Positions 16,616 through 25,735 of a stretch of 55,773 bases of DNA are shown here, one piece after another. Position numbers and translations under genes: made by a program. The stretch is from an uncultured Ruminococcus sp. (GTDB taxonomy: Bacteria; Bacillota; Clostridia; Oscillospirales; Ruminococcaceae). The notes under the pieces are model-generated. The model had not been told where the DNA came from, did no database searches, and saw nothing but the letters and a program-made list of their open reading frames with translations. Positions within the stretch are counted from its first letter, which is position 1. Each line of letters starts with the position of its first letter. The stretch is from the NCBI RefSeq assembly GCF_937915125.1, contig NZ_CALDMP010000035.1, positions 1-55,773 of the forward strand, given 5' to 3'.

Positions 16616-17326
16616 ATGGCGTCAGATATGCGAGTGGTAATGATCCACGGACAGAATCACAGGGGTTCGACTTACCATCTGGGGAAAATGCTGGCGGAAC
16701 AGCTTGACGCAGAGGTGACAGAGTTTTTTCTTCCCAGAGATTTTGGAGAATTCTGTGTGGGATGTGCCAGCTGCTTTGCAAAATCCGAGAAGCTTTGTCC
16801 GCATTACGAGAAGCTAAAGCCTATTACACAGGCGATGGATGCAGCAGATGTTTTGATTCTGACCAGCCCTGTTTATGTGTATCATGCTACCGGTGCAATG
16901 AAAGCATGGCTTGATCATTATGGCTATCGCTGGATGGTGCATCGTCCGGAAAGCGCCATGTTTTCGAAACAAGTTGTTTGTATTGCAACAGCAGCAGGTG
17001 CCGGCATGAGATCTACGCTCAAGGATATGGCAGACAGCATGTTCTTCTGGGGTATTCCGAAGATTTATAAGTATGGAGCAGCAGTGCGTGCCACTGCATG
17101 GGAACAGATACCGGAAAAACGGCAGAAAAAGTATCAGAAACATATGACTGCTTTGGCAAAGCGTATTCGCAGACGATGCGGCGCTGTCAAGCCCGGCATG
17201 AAAACTAAAGGGTTCTTTTTCATCATGCGATTGATGCAAAAAAACGGATGGTGTGAGCCGGATGTAGTGTATTGGAAGGAAATGGGCTGGATTGGAAAAG
17301 CACGTCCGTGGAAAATGAAAAAATAA
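16616..17326 (+). CDS. Flavodoxin-fold NAD(P)H-dependent oxidoreductase (FMN reductase family)
   Basis: 236 residues. The start VVMIHGQNHRGSTYHLGKMLAE is the FMN phosphate-binding loop of the flavodoxin-like fold, followed by TSPVYVYHATGAMKAWLDH, typical of the iron-sulfur flavoprotein/NADPH-dependent FMN reductase group. A cysteine cluster CVGCASCFAKSEKLCP around residues 47-62 could be structural or redox active. The C-terminal 60 residues are basic and extend beyond the core fold. Tightly linked to glmM. Substrate unknown. Confidence 0.8.
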   Translation: MASDMRVVMIHGQNHRGSTYHLGKMLAEQLDAEVTEFFLPRDFGEFCVGCASCFAKSEKLCPHYEKLKPITQAMDAADVLILTSPVYVYHATGAMKAWLDHYGYRWMVHRPESAMFSKQVVCIATAAGAGMRSTLKDMADSMFFWGIPKIYKYGAAVRATAWEQIPEKRQKKYQKHMTALAKRIRRRCGAVKPGMKTKGFFFIMRLMQKNGWCEPDVVYWKEMGWIGKARPWKMKK

Positions 17327-17343
17327 GATAGGAGCAATCCAAA

Positions 17344-18213
17344 TTGAGAGCAGCAAATCAATGGAAACAATATCGGATTCTGGACACATCCGAACTGGAA
17401 AAACTAGAAATGTGGAACGGCGTCACTCTGGTGCGCCCAGATCCCCAGATCATCTGGAAAACCCCGAAAGCCCATCCGGCGTGGAGAAAAGCAGACGGTC
17501 ACTACAGCCGTTCCTCTTCCGGCGGCGGCAGCTGGGCATTTGCCAGAAAACTGCCTACCTCCTGGGAAATGCAGTATGAACCGCTGAACTTGACTTTCAA
17601 GATTCAGCCCACCGGCTTCAAGCATACGGGACTGTTCCCGGAGCAGGCGGTGAACTGGGACTGGATGGCAGAGCAAATACGGAATGCCGGGCGACCCATT
17701 TCCGTGCTGAATCTGTTCGCTTATACGGGAGGTGCGACCCTGGCTTGTGCAGCGGCAGGCGCATCGGTGTGTCACGTGGATGCATCCAAAGGCATGGTGC
17801 AGTGGGCACGGGAAAATGCCGCACTGTCTGGACTGACCGAGAAGCCTGTGCGCTGGATCGTGGATGACTGCGAAAAATTTGTGGCACGGGAGATACGCCG
17901 GGGCAGAAAGTATGATGTGGTCATTATGGATCCTCCCAGCTACGGCAGAGGACCGGGCGGCGAGGTCTGGAAGCTGGAGGAAAACATCTACGATCTGGTG
18001 CAGCTTTGCGCTGGCGTTCTGTCCGATGATCCTTTGTTCTTCCTGCTGAACAGCTATACTACCGGGCTTTCTCCGGCAGTTATGGGATATCTTCTGGGCA
18101 GTGTGCTGAAGCCGAAGTTCGGCGGCAGTGTGACCGCCGATGAGATCGGACTGCCTGTGGAGCAGAGCGGTATGGTATTGCCCTGTGGTTCTACGGCAAT
18201 ATGGCAGAAGTGA
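17344..18213 (+). CDS. Class I SAM-dependent methyltransferase, RlmI/RlmK-like
   Basis: 289 residues. SAM-binding motif VLNLFAYTGGATLACAAAGA (about residues 122-141), then VDASKGMVQWARENA and the catalytic motif VIMDPPSYGRGPGG. The NLFAYTGG and DPPSYGRG patterns place it with 23S rRNA cytosine/guanine methyltransferases of the RlmI/RlmK group. No PUA domain is visible. It starts at TTG 17344, supported by AGGAG 10 bases before; no in-frame ATG gives the full fold. The rRNA target is inferred. Confidence 0.82.
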   Translation: MRAANQWKQYRILDTSELEKLEMWNGVTLVRPDPQIIWKTPKAHPAWRKADGHYSRSSSGGGSWAFARKLPTSWEMQYEPLNLTFKIQPTGFKHTGLFPEQAVNWDWMAEQIRNAGRPISVLNLFAYTGGATLACAAAGASVCHVDASKGMVQWARENAALSGLTEKPVRWIVDDCEKFVAREIRRGRKYDVVIMDPPSYGRGPGGEVWKLEENIYDLVQLCAGVLSDDPLFFLLNSYTTGLSPAVMGYLLGSVLKPKFGGSVTADEIGLPVEQSGMVLPCGSTAIWQK

Positions 18214-18220
18214 GAATCCC

Positions 18221-18439
18221 ATGAATCGGAAACAATGCATTGCCGTTCTGATCGGCTTTCTCTCCCTGCTGGCAGACGGCTTCGCAGCAGCGGTCAACTA
18301 TCTGGATTACCGGTTGGTTTATGGCAATACCTTTGGCACAGTCGGTTCTGTCGTCCTGTTCTGGGCACCCTATTTGTTGTTCGGGGCAGCTGTCATTGTG
18401 CTGGTGGCCGTTCTGGTGATTTTGATGAAACCGAAGTGA
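18221..18439 (+). CDS. Small two-TM membrane protein of unknown function
   Basis: 72 residues with two hydrophobic helices (about 8-27 and 44-69) joined by a short loop. Eight bases after the methyltransferase and 19 before the ECF ATPase gene, so it is part of the same run. I do not recognise the family. Confidence 0.6.
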   Translation: MNRKQCIAVLIGFLSLLADGFAAAVNYLDYRLVYGNTFGTVGSVVLFWAPYLLFGAAVIVLVAVLVILMKPK

Positions 18440-18458
18440 TTTGGAAGGAGGAACTCCC

Positions 18459-19307
18459 ATGGAAATCCGTATTGCGGCAGAGCATCTGTCGTTCCACTAC
18501 ACCGACGAGGACGGCAAAACTGCTTCGCCGGAGATTCTGAAAGACCTTTCCCTGACGTTGGAAGCTGGTTCCTTTGTGGCAGTTCTGGGGCATAATGGCT
18601 GCGGCAAATCCACTCTGGCAAAGCATATGAATGCCATCCTTGTGCCCACGCAGGGGCATATGTACGTGTCCGGCATAGACACCTGCGACGACGAAAAACT
18701 CTATGATATCCGCCAGCGTGTGGGAATGGTCTTTCAGAATCCGGATAACCAGATCGTAGCAACTATTGTGGAGGAGGATGTGGCATTCGGTCCGGAAAAT
18801 CTCGGCTTGCTGCCGGAGGAGATACGTCGGCGGGTTGATGATGCTCTGAAAGCTGTGGGAATGTACGAATACCGGATGCATGCGCCTAACCAGCTGTCCG
18901 GCGGTCAGAAGCAGCGTGTTGCCATTGCCGGCATTATTGCCATGCGTCCGTCCTGTATCGTGCTGGATGAACCTACCGCTATGCTGGACCCCAAGGGACG
19001 GCGTGAGGTCATGAAGACCATCCGCATGCTGAATCACACCTATGGCATTACCATTGTGCTGATTACCCACTATATGGAAGAAGCAGCACAGGCAGACCGT
19101 GTCATTGTTATGGATGAAGGGAAGATTCTGCTGGACGATGCGCCGGCGGAAGTGTTCTCCCATGTGGAACAGATGAAGCAGGTGGGGCTGGACGTGCCGC
19201 AGGTGACAGAACTGGTGTATGAACTGCGGCAGTGCGGATTGGAACTGGATCCGCACATTATTACAGAAGAAGATTGTGTATTGGCATTGCTGGAACAGCT
19301 TGCGTGA
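18459..19307 (+). CDS. ecfA1: Energy-coupling factor transporter ATPase, EcfA1
   Basis: 282 residues. One of the two ATPases of a group II ECF importer. Walker A GHNGCGKST, Q-loop region MVFQNPDNQIVATIVEEDVAFGPENLG (typical of EcfA/CbiO), signature LSGGQKQRVAIAG and Walker B CIVLDEPTAMLD. Start ATG 18459 follows AAGGAGGAA; an earlier ATG at 18441 overlaps that ribosome binding site. Works with ecfA2 and ecfT next door and shared S-components encoded elsewhere, for vitamins or metals. Confidence 0.94.
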   Translation: MEIRIAAEHLSFHYTDEDGKTASPEILKDLSLTLEAGSFVAVLGHNGCGKSTLAKHMNAILVPTQGHMYVSGIDTCDDEKLYDIRQRVGMVFQNPDNQIVATIVEEDVAFGPENLGLLPEEIRRRVDDALKAVGMYEYRMHAPNQLSGGQKQRVAIAGIIAMRPSCIVLDEPTAMLDPKGRREVMKTIRMLNHTYGITIVLITHYMEEAAQADRVIVMDEGKILLDDAPAEVFSHVEQMKQVGLDVPQVTELVYELRQCGLELDPHIITEEDCVLALLEQLA

Positions 19308-19321
19308 AATGAGGTGAGTGT

Positions 19322-20194
19322 TTGGCTACATTACAAACCGAGGGATTAACGTATCGCTATGGGATCGGGACGCCTTTTGAAAAGACTGCAGTGGATCATG
19401 TGGATCTGGAAATTCCGTCCGGATCATTTGTTGGGGTGATCGGGCATACGGGATCGGGAAAATCCACTCTGATCCAGCACCTGAACGGCTTGTTGAAGCC
19501 TACAGAGGGTACCGTAAAGCTGGACGGCGTAGATATCTGGTCGGACAAGTCCGGGATGCGTCAGGTGCGGTTCCGGGTGGGACTGGTATTTCAGTATCCG
19601 GAGTATCAGATCTTCGAGGAAACAGTGGCAAAGGACATTGCTTTCGGTCCCCGCAATATGGGTCTGGCAGAAGAGGAAGTGCAGGCACGGGTCAAAGAAA
19701 CGGCTGCCATTGTAGGACTTTCGGAAGAAATCCTGGAGCAGTCACCCTTTCTGCTGTCCGGCGGTCAGAAACGCCGTGTGGCAATTGCCGGAGTTATGGC
19801 AATGCGCCCGGAAGTGCTGATTCTTGACGAGCCGACTGCTGGTCTCGATCCTCGTGGCAGAGAGGAGATTCTCCGGGAGATTCATGCGTATCGGGAGAAA
19901 ACCGGCAGCACCATTCTGCTGGTCTCCCACAGTATGGAGGATGTAGCACGCCACGCAGAACGGATTCTGGTGATGAATGCCGGAAAGGTGTTCTGTTACG
20001 ACACGGTGCAGAATGTATTCCGCCGTGCACAGGAATTGCAGTCCATTGGGCTGGCAGTGCCTCAGATCACACGTGTCTGTGCTGCGCTCCGGGCACAGGG
20101 ACTGTCCATTGACGATGATATCTTTACTGTTGAACAGGCAAAGGAACAACTTCTGGCATTGTACCGGAAAAAGGAGGCGAGAGGCGGATGCTGA
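19322..20194 (+). CDS. ecfA2: Energy-coupling factor transporter ATPase, EcfA2
   Basis: 290 residues. Second ATPase of the module: Walker A GHTGSGKST, LVFQYPEYQIFEETVAKDIAFGPRNMG, signature LSGGQKRRVAIAG and Walker B VLILDEPTAGLD. It begins at TTG 19322 with GAGGTGAG before it; the N-terminal MATLQTEGLTYRY matches the family start. It overlaps ecfT by seven bases. Confidence 0.94.
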   Translation: MATLQTEGLTYRYGIGTPFEKTAVDHVDLEIPSGSFVGVIGHTGSGKSTLIQHLNGLLKPTEGTVKLDGVDIWSDKSGMRQVRFRVGLVFQYPEYQIFEETVAKDIAFGPRNMGLAEEEVQARVKETAAIVGLSEEILEQSPFLLSGGQKRRVAIAGVMAMRPEVLILDEPTAGLDPRGREEILREIHAYREKTGSTILLVSHSMEDVARHAERILVMNAGKVFCYDTVQNVFRRAQELQSIGLAVPQITRVCAALRAQGLSIDDDIFTVEQAKEQLLALYRKKEARGGC

Positions 20195-20991
20195 AGGATA
20201 TTACCATCGGACAATATTTTCCCGGAGACAGCGTGGTACACCGCATGGATCCCCGGTTTAAGATCGTCATGACCCTGCTGTTTATTGCCATGCTCTTTAT
20301 GGGACAACATCTGTATTCGCTGATCTTTGGAATAATATTTTGCCTGCTGGCACTGGCACTGTCCCGGATTCCGGTGCGCCTGATCTGGAAAAGTATCAAG
20401 CCTCTGCTGGTGATCCTGATGATTACGGCAGTGCTGGACTTATTCTTCATTGACGGCGGCAAGGTGTATTTCAAATGGCTGTTTTTCCAGATCACGGAGG
20501 ATGGCGTCAGGACAGCGATCCTCATGGTCGTGCGTATTGTGATACTGCTCATCGGTTCGTCCTTGTTGACCTATACCACATCGCCCATTGCATTGACAGA
20601 TGCCATTGAGCGGCTGCTTTCGCCTTTGAAAAAGATCCATGTGCCGGTGCACGCCTTTGCCATGATGATGACCATTGCACTGCGGTTTATTCCCACTTTG
20701 CTGGAGGAAACGGATAAGATCATGACCGCACAGAAAGCCCGTGGCGCAAGCTTCAGTGAGGGAAATTTGATACAGCGTGCAAAAGCTTTGGTGCCTGTTC
20801 TGGTGCCGCTGTTCGTGTCTGCATTTCGCAGGGCAGAGGAACTTGCCACTGCCATGGAATGCCGGTGCTACCGGGGAGAAACCGGGAGAACCAAAATGCG
20901 TCAGCTGCACGCTGCCGGACGGGACTATGCAGCTATGACTGTGACCATTCTGCTGTTCGCCGCTGCGGTTGCAGTGAAAATCATCTGGTGA
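20188..20991 (+). CDS. ecfT: Energy-coupling factor transporter transmembrane protein EcfT
   Basis: 267 residues. Membrane scaffold that couples EcfA1/A2 to S-components. Start FPGDSVVHRMDPRFKI is typical, with five or more TM helices and the two coupling-helix motifs containing A-R-G: AQKARGASF and AMECRCYRGE. GGAGGCGAGAGG lies just before ATG 20188, inside ecfA2. No S-component gene is in the window, as expected for a shared (group II) module. Confidence 0.93.
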   Translation: MLKDITIGQYFPGDSVVHRMDPRFKIVMTLLFIAMLFMGQHLYSLIFGIIFCLLALALSRIPVRLIWKSIKPLLVILMITAVLDLFFIDGGKVYFKWLFFQITEDGVRTAILMVVRIVILLIGSSLLTYTTSPIALTDAIERLLSPLKKIHVPVHAFAMMMTIALRFIPTLLEETDKIMTAQKARGASFSEGNLIQRAKALVPVLVPLFVSAFRRAEELATAMECRCYRGETGRTKMRQLHAAGRDYAAMTVTILLFAAAVAVKIIW

Positions 20992-21005
20992 GGAGAACCA
21001 ATCTC

Positions 21006-23687
21006 ATGACAATATTGCATTCCAAGACATTGAATCATGCAGAATATGCTGCCCGGAAAAAAGAGCCAAAGCTGTATTTGCTGCTGTCTTTTTTCATTCC
21101 CATGATTTTTCTGGGCATTGGCCTTGTATTGCAGGATGTCCATCCCTTTGGCGACCGGCAGATTCTGGTGACGGATTTCTGGCATCAGTACTATCCGTTT
21201 TTACGTCTGCTCCATGAAAAGCTGCAAAGCGGCGGTTCCCTTCTTTATACATGGGATTCGGGATTGGGAACGAACTTTCTGTCTATGATGGCATATTATG
21301 CCGCAAGTCCGCTGAATCTGCTGACTGCCCTTGTGCCGGAGTCTGTACTGCGTGAGGCAGTCACGGTTGAACTGCTTTTGAAAGTCGGCTTTGCAGGATT
21401 GTTTTTTGCACTGTTTCTGAAAGGAACATTCCGGCGCAATGACTTTTCCCTCTGCCTGTTTTCCGTAATGTATGCCCTGTGCAGCTATATTCTGGGTTAT
21501 TACTGGAATATCATCTGGCTGGATACTGTGGCATTGCTGCCCCTGGTGGTGCTGGGACTGGTCTATCTGGTGCGGGACGGAAAATACCGGCTCTATGTCA
21601 TTGCGCTGGGGCTGTCTTTGTTTTCCAATTACTACATCGGCATGTTCACCTGCATATTTGCTGTCATTGCCTATCTTTGCCTCTGTGTATTCTATTTGAG
21701 ACCACGCCAGCTGTCGGGCAGAACGCTTGCCATGGCAGGCTGTTCTCTGCTGGGCGGTGCTCTGGCGGCAGTAGTGCTTCTGCCGGCATATTACGGCTTA
21801 CAGCTGACCTACAGCGTCAACAATGTATTTCCCACCATGGTGCAGTTTTATGAAAACTGGCAGACACTGCTGGCGAATCTGATCAGCTACCATGCACCCA
21901 CTTCCAAAGATGGACTTCCCAATCTGGCGTGCGGTGTTCTGAGTCTCGTGCTGATGGGTCCCTTTCTGCGTTCCGGAAAAATACGCATCCGGGAAAAAAT
22001 CGCCGCCATTCTGGTGCTGGCATTTCTGATGGTGAGCTGCAACTGCAATGTGCTGAACTTTATCTGGCATGGGTTCCATTTCCCGAATATGCTGCCCTAT
22101 CGGTTTTCGTTCCTGTTCTCCTTTGTGCTGCTGACGCTGGCATATCGGGGATTCCAGCTGGTGTTGGAGGAAAAGTTGAAAATCTGGGATGTACTTGCGA
22201 TGCTGGTTATGGCGTTCCTTGTGTTCCTGGTATCTTATCACATCCAGGAAAATCGTGCGGTCTACTGGTCTCTAATCACAGCACTTCTCTATGCCGTGAT
22301 CATTCTCCTTTATTTCCGCCAGTTTTTCAACAAGCAGTTGTTCTGCGCAGCCATATCTATTGTGCTGGCATTTGAGCTGTTCCAAAATGTAAAGCTGGGC
22401 ACAGAAGAGGTTTCAACTTCCGATTATGCCAGCTACCCCACGGCGGAGGCATCGGTGGATGCACTTCTGGAGGAAATCGATGCACAGGATGATACTCTGT
22501 TTTATCGTACAGAGATGTCCACCTGGTACACGCTGAACGATCCGGCGCTGTATGGCTATCATGGTTTGTCCCAGTTTTCTTCCATGGCAAATGAGAGTAT
22601 CTCCAAGTGGATGCTTGCTCTGGGGCTGCCTGCCTCAGAAGCCGGGAATCGTTATTATTACGGCGGCTCCACGCCGGTGACCAATATGTTCACGGGTATC
22701 CGCTATCTGATCTGCCGCAGTGGTTCGGTACTGGACAACAGGGAATGGCAATCCATTGCCAGGGATGCGGGTTGTACGGCTTATAAGAATGCATTTGATC
22801 TTCCCATAGGATTCCAGACAGAGAACGATCTGGCATCCTATGAATGCCAGCCCGACGGCAACCCCTTTGAAAATCAGAACACGCTATTCCGCCTTGCGAC
22901 GGGAATTGAGCAGCCCCTGTTCACTGCAGTAGAAGTGCGGGATGTGAATTATTCCGGGGCAAGTGCTCTGAAAAATGGCTATGGAAATTACACCTATCAA
23001 GCAGAGACTGGGGCGGTAAACCGCAGTCTGCAATACAATTATCAGACCCAGCGTATATCGGATCTCTATGGCTATATGACAGTTACTGGTGGAACAAATG
23101 TGACAATTACCCGGGACGGTGCTTTTCTGTCATCTTATAGTATTTCCAAGCAGCCTTATATTTTTCCGATGGGCACCTATGAGGGAAATGAAACGGCAGG
23201 TCTTACTGTTGCACTTCCGGAGGATGCGACCTCAGGAATCGTGACGGTCTATGTATACCAGCTGGATCAGGATGTCTTGACGGAAGGTTACGCAAAGCTT
23301 TCTGCCGGAGCGGTCACGCTGACGGAATTTTCGGATACCAGACTGACAGGTACTATGACAGCCCAAGAGGATGGACTGTGTTATTTTTCCATTCCCTATG
23401 AATCGGGCTGGACTGCAAAAGTGGACGGTGTCAGAACGGACGTTACGCCGGTGGGTGATGCCATGGTGGCTGTGCCGATATCTGCCGGGGAACATACCAT
23501 TACGCTGACCTATAAGCCGGAGGGATTTGTGGTTGGTGCACTGTGTTCTGGTGGCGCAATTGTGATCCTGATACTGCTGTATGTGCTGGAACGCAAAAGA
23601 AAGAGACCGCTGCTGCAGCCGATTCCGGAAAAACCGAAACCGGAAGAACTGCCGGCAGAAACGGAAACGGAGGAAACGGCATCATGA
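21006..23687 (+). CDS. YfhO family membrane protein
   Basis: 893 residues. About a dozen TM helices in the first 520 residues (start PKLYLLLSFFIPMIFLGIG, then VTDFWHQYYPFLRLLHEKL and TWDSGLGTNF), followed by an outer domain rich in beta strands and a last TM near 860 with a charged tail. The FWHQYYPF...G...SGLGTNF signature defines the YfhO family, GT-C-like proteins linked in Gram-positives to glycosylation of cell-wall polymers. Start ATG 21006 follows GAGGAG. The last bases overlap truA (ATGA). The exact sugar and acceptor are unknown. Confidence 0.85.
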   Translation: MTILHSKTLNHAEYAARKKEPKLYLLLSFFIPMIFLGIGLVLQDVHPFGDRQILVTDFWHQYYPFLRLLHEKLQSGGSLLYTWDSGLGTNFLSMMAYYAASPLNLLTALVPESVLREAVTVELLLKVGFAGLFFALFLKGTFRRNDFSLCLFSVMYALCSYILGYYWNIIWLDTVALLPLVVLGLVYLVRDGKYRLYVIALGLSLFSNYYIGMFTCIFAVIAYLCLCVFYLRPRQLSGRTLAMAGCSLLGGALAAVVLLPAYYGLQLTYSVNNVFPTMVQFYENWQTLLANLISYHAPTSKDGLPNLACGVLSLVLMGPFLRSGKIRIREKIAAILVLAFLMVSCNCNVLNFIWHGFHFPNMLPYRFSFLFSFVLLTLAYRGFQLVLEEKLKIWDVLAMLVMAFLVFLVSYHIQENRAVYWSLITALLYAVIILLYFRQFFNKQLFCAAISIVLAFELFQNVKLGTEEVSTSDYASYPTAEASVDALLEEIDAQDDTLFYRTEMSTWYTLNDPALYGYHGLSQFSSMANESISKWMLALGLPASEAGNRYYYGGSTPVTNMFTGIRYLICRSGSVLDNREWQSIARDAGCTAYKNAFDLPIGFQTENDLASYECQPDGNPFENQNTLFRLATGIEQPLFTAVEVRDVNYSGASALKNGYGNYTYQAETGAVNRSLQYNYQTQRISDLYGYMTVTGGTNVTITRDGAFLSSYSISKQPYIFPMGTYEGNETAGLTVALPEDATSGIVTVYVYQLDQDVLTEGYAKLSAGAVTLTEFSDTRLTGTMTAQEDGLCYFSIPYESGWTAKVDGVRTDVTPVGDAMVAVPISAGEHTITLTYKPEGFVVGALCSGGAIVILILLYVLERKRKRPLLQPIPEKPKPEELPAETETEETAS

Positions 23688-24418
23688 GAAATCTGAAAGT
23701 GACCATGGCATTCCGTGGCACACGATATCACGGCTTTCAGCGTCAGCCCAATGCACTGACAGTGCAGGAAGTGGTGGAAGAATCCCTTTCCAAGCTGCTT
23801 AACGAGCCGGTGACCATTCAGGGCTGTTCCCGGACGGATACGGGAGTACATGCAAAGGAATTCTGCTTTTCCATGCAGACAGAAAAGCCCATTCCGCCGC
23901 GGAATTTCATCCGTGGTGCCTGCGGTTATCTGCCGGAGGATATTTCCATTTTGTCTGTGGAAGATATGCCGCCGGAGTTTCACGCCCGGTTCAGTTGTCA
24001 GGCAAAGCAGTATATGTACCGGATCCACAACAGTGAGAGCAAAAATCCTTTTACTACGGATCTGGAATTGCACTATCGGCGAAAACTGGATGTGAAGTTG
24101 ATGCGGGAAGCGGCGCAGCATTTTGTGGGAACACATGACTTTGCAGCGCTCTGTACAAATTGCACAGAAAAGCAGAGCACCATTCGTACAATCTACGACA
24201 TTACCATAGAAAAAGATGGGAACACCGTAATTTTGCTTGTCAAAGGAAATGGATTTCTGTATAATATGGTTAGGATTCTTGTGGGGACACTGCTGAGTGT
24301 CAACGAGGGCAGGATTCCTGTGTCCGAACTGGATGCACTGCTGGAATCTCGTGACCGGACACGTGCCGGAATTACGGCGCAGGCACATGGTCTTTCGTTG
24401 TACCGGGTGTTTTATTGA
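23684..24418 (+). CDS. truA: tRNA pseudouridine(38-40) synthase
   Basis: 244 residues. Modifies U38-U40 in the anticodon arm. The start VTMAFRGTRYHGFQRQPNALTVQ and catalytic Asp in GCSRTDTGVHA are TruA hallmarks, with NGFLYNMVRILVGTLL near the C-terminus. ATG 23684 overlaps the previous stop by four bases. Confidence 0.95.
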   Translation: MRNLKVTMAFRGTRYHGFQRQPNALTVQEVVEESLSKLLNEPVTIQGCSRTDTGVHAKEFCFSMQTEKPIPPRNFIRGACGYLPEDISILSVEDMPPEFHARFSCQAKQYMYRIHNSESKNPFTTDLELHYRRKLDVKLMREAAQHFVGTHDFAALCTNCTEKQSTIRTIYDITIEKDGNTVILLVKGNGFLYNMVRILVGTLLSVNEGRIPVSELDALLESRDRTRAGITAQAHGLSLYRVFY

Positions 24419-24457
24419 GATATACGAATGTATTGTTACAGCTGCAAACAGTGATAC

Positions 24458-24476
24458 GGGCGACCAATGGTCGCCC
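24458..24476. repeat. Palindrome GGGCGACCA-A-TGGTCGCCC
   Basis: Near-perfect 19-base palindrome in the 144-base gap after truA, followed by CCTAC. Its core CGACCAATGGTCG is identical to operator 1 of the tetR region (35638-35650). It could be a hairpin in the transcript or a dispersed palindromic repeat. Confidence 0.7.
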
Positions 24477-24562
24477 CTACATTGGTACACATATACATTG
24501 ATAGAACTGACATTGAACGAAATATATGACATATCGGCAGGAAAGGAGACAACAGAAAAAGC

Positions 24563-25732
24563 ATGAGCTATGATTCTGATGATATGATCGAAAAGCGAAA
24601 GCGGCGCAGCAGATTGCGGGGATTGCGAAATTTCGTGATTTTTTTACTGATCGCATCTTTTTGCGGCTATTTGTATATTCAGCGTGATGCCTGGATTCCC
24701 AAGCTGGAGGGAATCGGCAGCCGTTATGAAACCGTAACACAGAATGACGGTACACTGGCTGAGGGAAATTTTCCGCTGACCATTTCCGGTAATACAGGCT
24801 ATCAGGTGGAATTGGTGGATGATACCTTATTTTTGCTCCATGACGCTTATCTGGATCTGTACTCTCTCCACGGAGATTCCAGAGATACCCGACAGCACGC
24901 TTATCAGAACGCAATGATTCGCTCTGCCGGAAAATATGCATTGTTGTTTGAAAGCGGAGGGACATCGTTCCGGTTGGATTCTAAACACAAAAATATCTAC
25001 AGCAAGTCTGTGGACGAGGATATTATTTCCGGAACGGTCAGCAAAAACGGAACAGTTGCCCTTGTCACAGAATCCAGTTCCTACGCCTGTTCCATCAGCG
25101 TATATGACAACACGGGAAAACGGATCTATCAGCGCAACTGCATTGAACATGTCATTGATGTGACATTTCACGAGGACAGCGAGGGTTGCTGCTACACTTC
25201 CATCAATGTGGAAAACGGCGTGCTGCAAAGTACCGTGACAAGCGTTTTGTTCCGCCAGAAGGATACACAGTGGACTTCGCTGCCACTGGATACGCTTGTG
25301 GTGAAATCGGGCTTTTCGTCGGACGGAACGCTGTGTGTGGTTGGAAATACAGCCTGTGCATATTATAGCAGTGCCGGCGAAATGCTGGGCACATACAATT
25401 ATAACGGCACGCTTGTTAGCGCCGATCTGGAAAATGGAAGAGCAGCACTGATTATTCAGGACGATCAGAAACGGGATACCTCTCTGGTTCTTCTGGATCA
25501 GTCAGCCACAGATGTATCTGTTACCAAACTGGATGATACAGCAGAACTAGTGCGTGTGTTTGACGGCGACGCCATTGTCATGAGCCCCGGAAATGTGACA
25601 TCCTACGATTTTGGGGGAACAGCTTTGGCAACTGTGGGACTGGAAGGTTCCTATACCTCTTTCATCAAACAGGACGGTTACTTGTTCCTGATGGGATATG
25701 ACCAGATCGACCGTGTGGATTTTAAGGAGTAA
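24563..25732 (+). CDS. Membrane-anchored beta-propeller-like protein (DUF5711-like)
   Basis: 389 residues. A basic N-terminus (EKRKRRSRLRGLR), one TM helix (about 23-41) and a long outer region made of repeated short beta strands with regular G/D turns (residues 70-385), consistent with a WD/YVTN-like propeller. Similar proteins in Ruminococcaceae are annotated as DUF5711; I base this on recall of the layout, not on a search. It lies 3 bases before the CvpA-like gene and probably shares its transcript. Confidence 0.65.
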   Translation: MSYDSDDMIEKRKRRSRLRGLRNFVIFLLIASFCGYLYIQRDAWIPKLEGIGSRYETVTQNDGTLAEGNFPLTISGNTGYQVELVDDTLFLLHDAYLDLYSLHGDSRDTRQHAYQNAMIRSAGKYALLFESGGTSFRLDSKHKNIYSKSVDEDIISGTVSKNGTVALVTESSSYACSISVYDNTGKRIYQRNCIEHVIDVTFHEDSEGCCYTSINVENGVLQSTVTSVLFRQKDTQWTSLPLDTLVVKSGFSSDGTLCVVGNTACAYYSSAGEMLGTYNYNGTLVSADLENGRAALIIQDDQKRDTSLVLLDQSATDVSVTKLDDTAELVRVFDGDAIVMSPGNVTSYDFGGTALATVGLEGSYTSFIKQDGYLFLMGYDQIDRVDFKE

Positions 25733-25735
25733 TTC

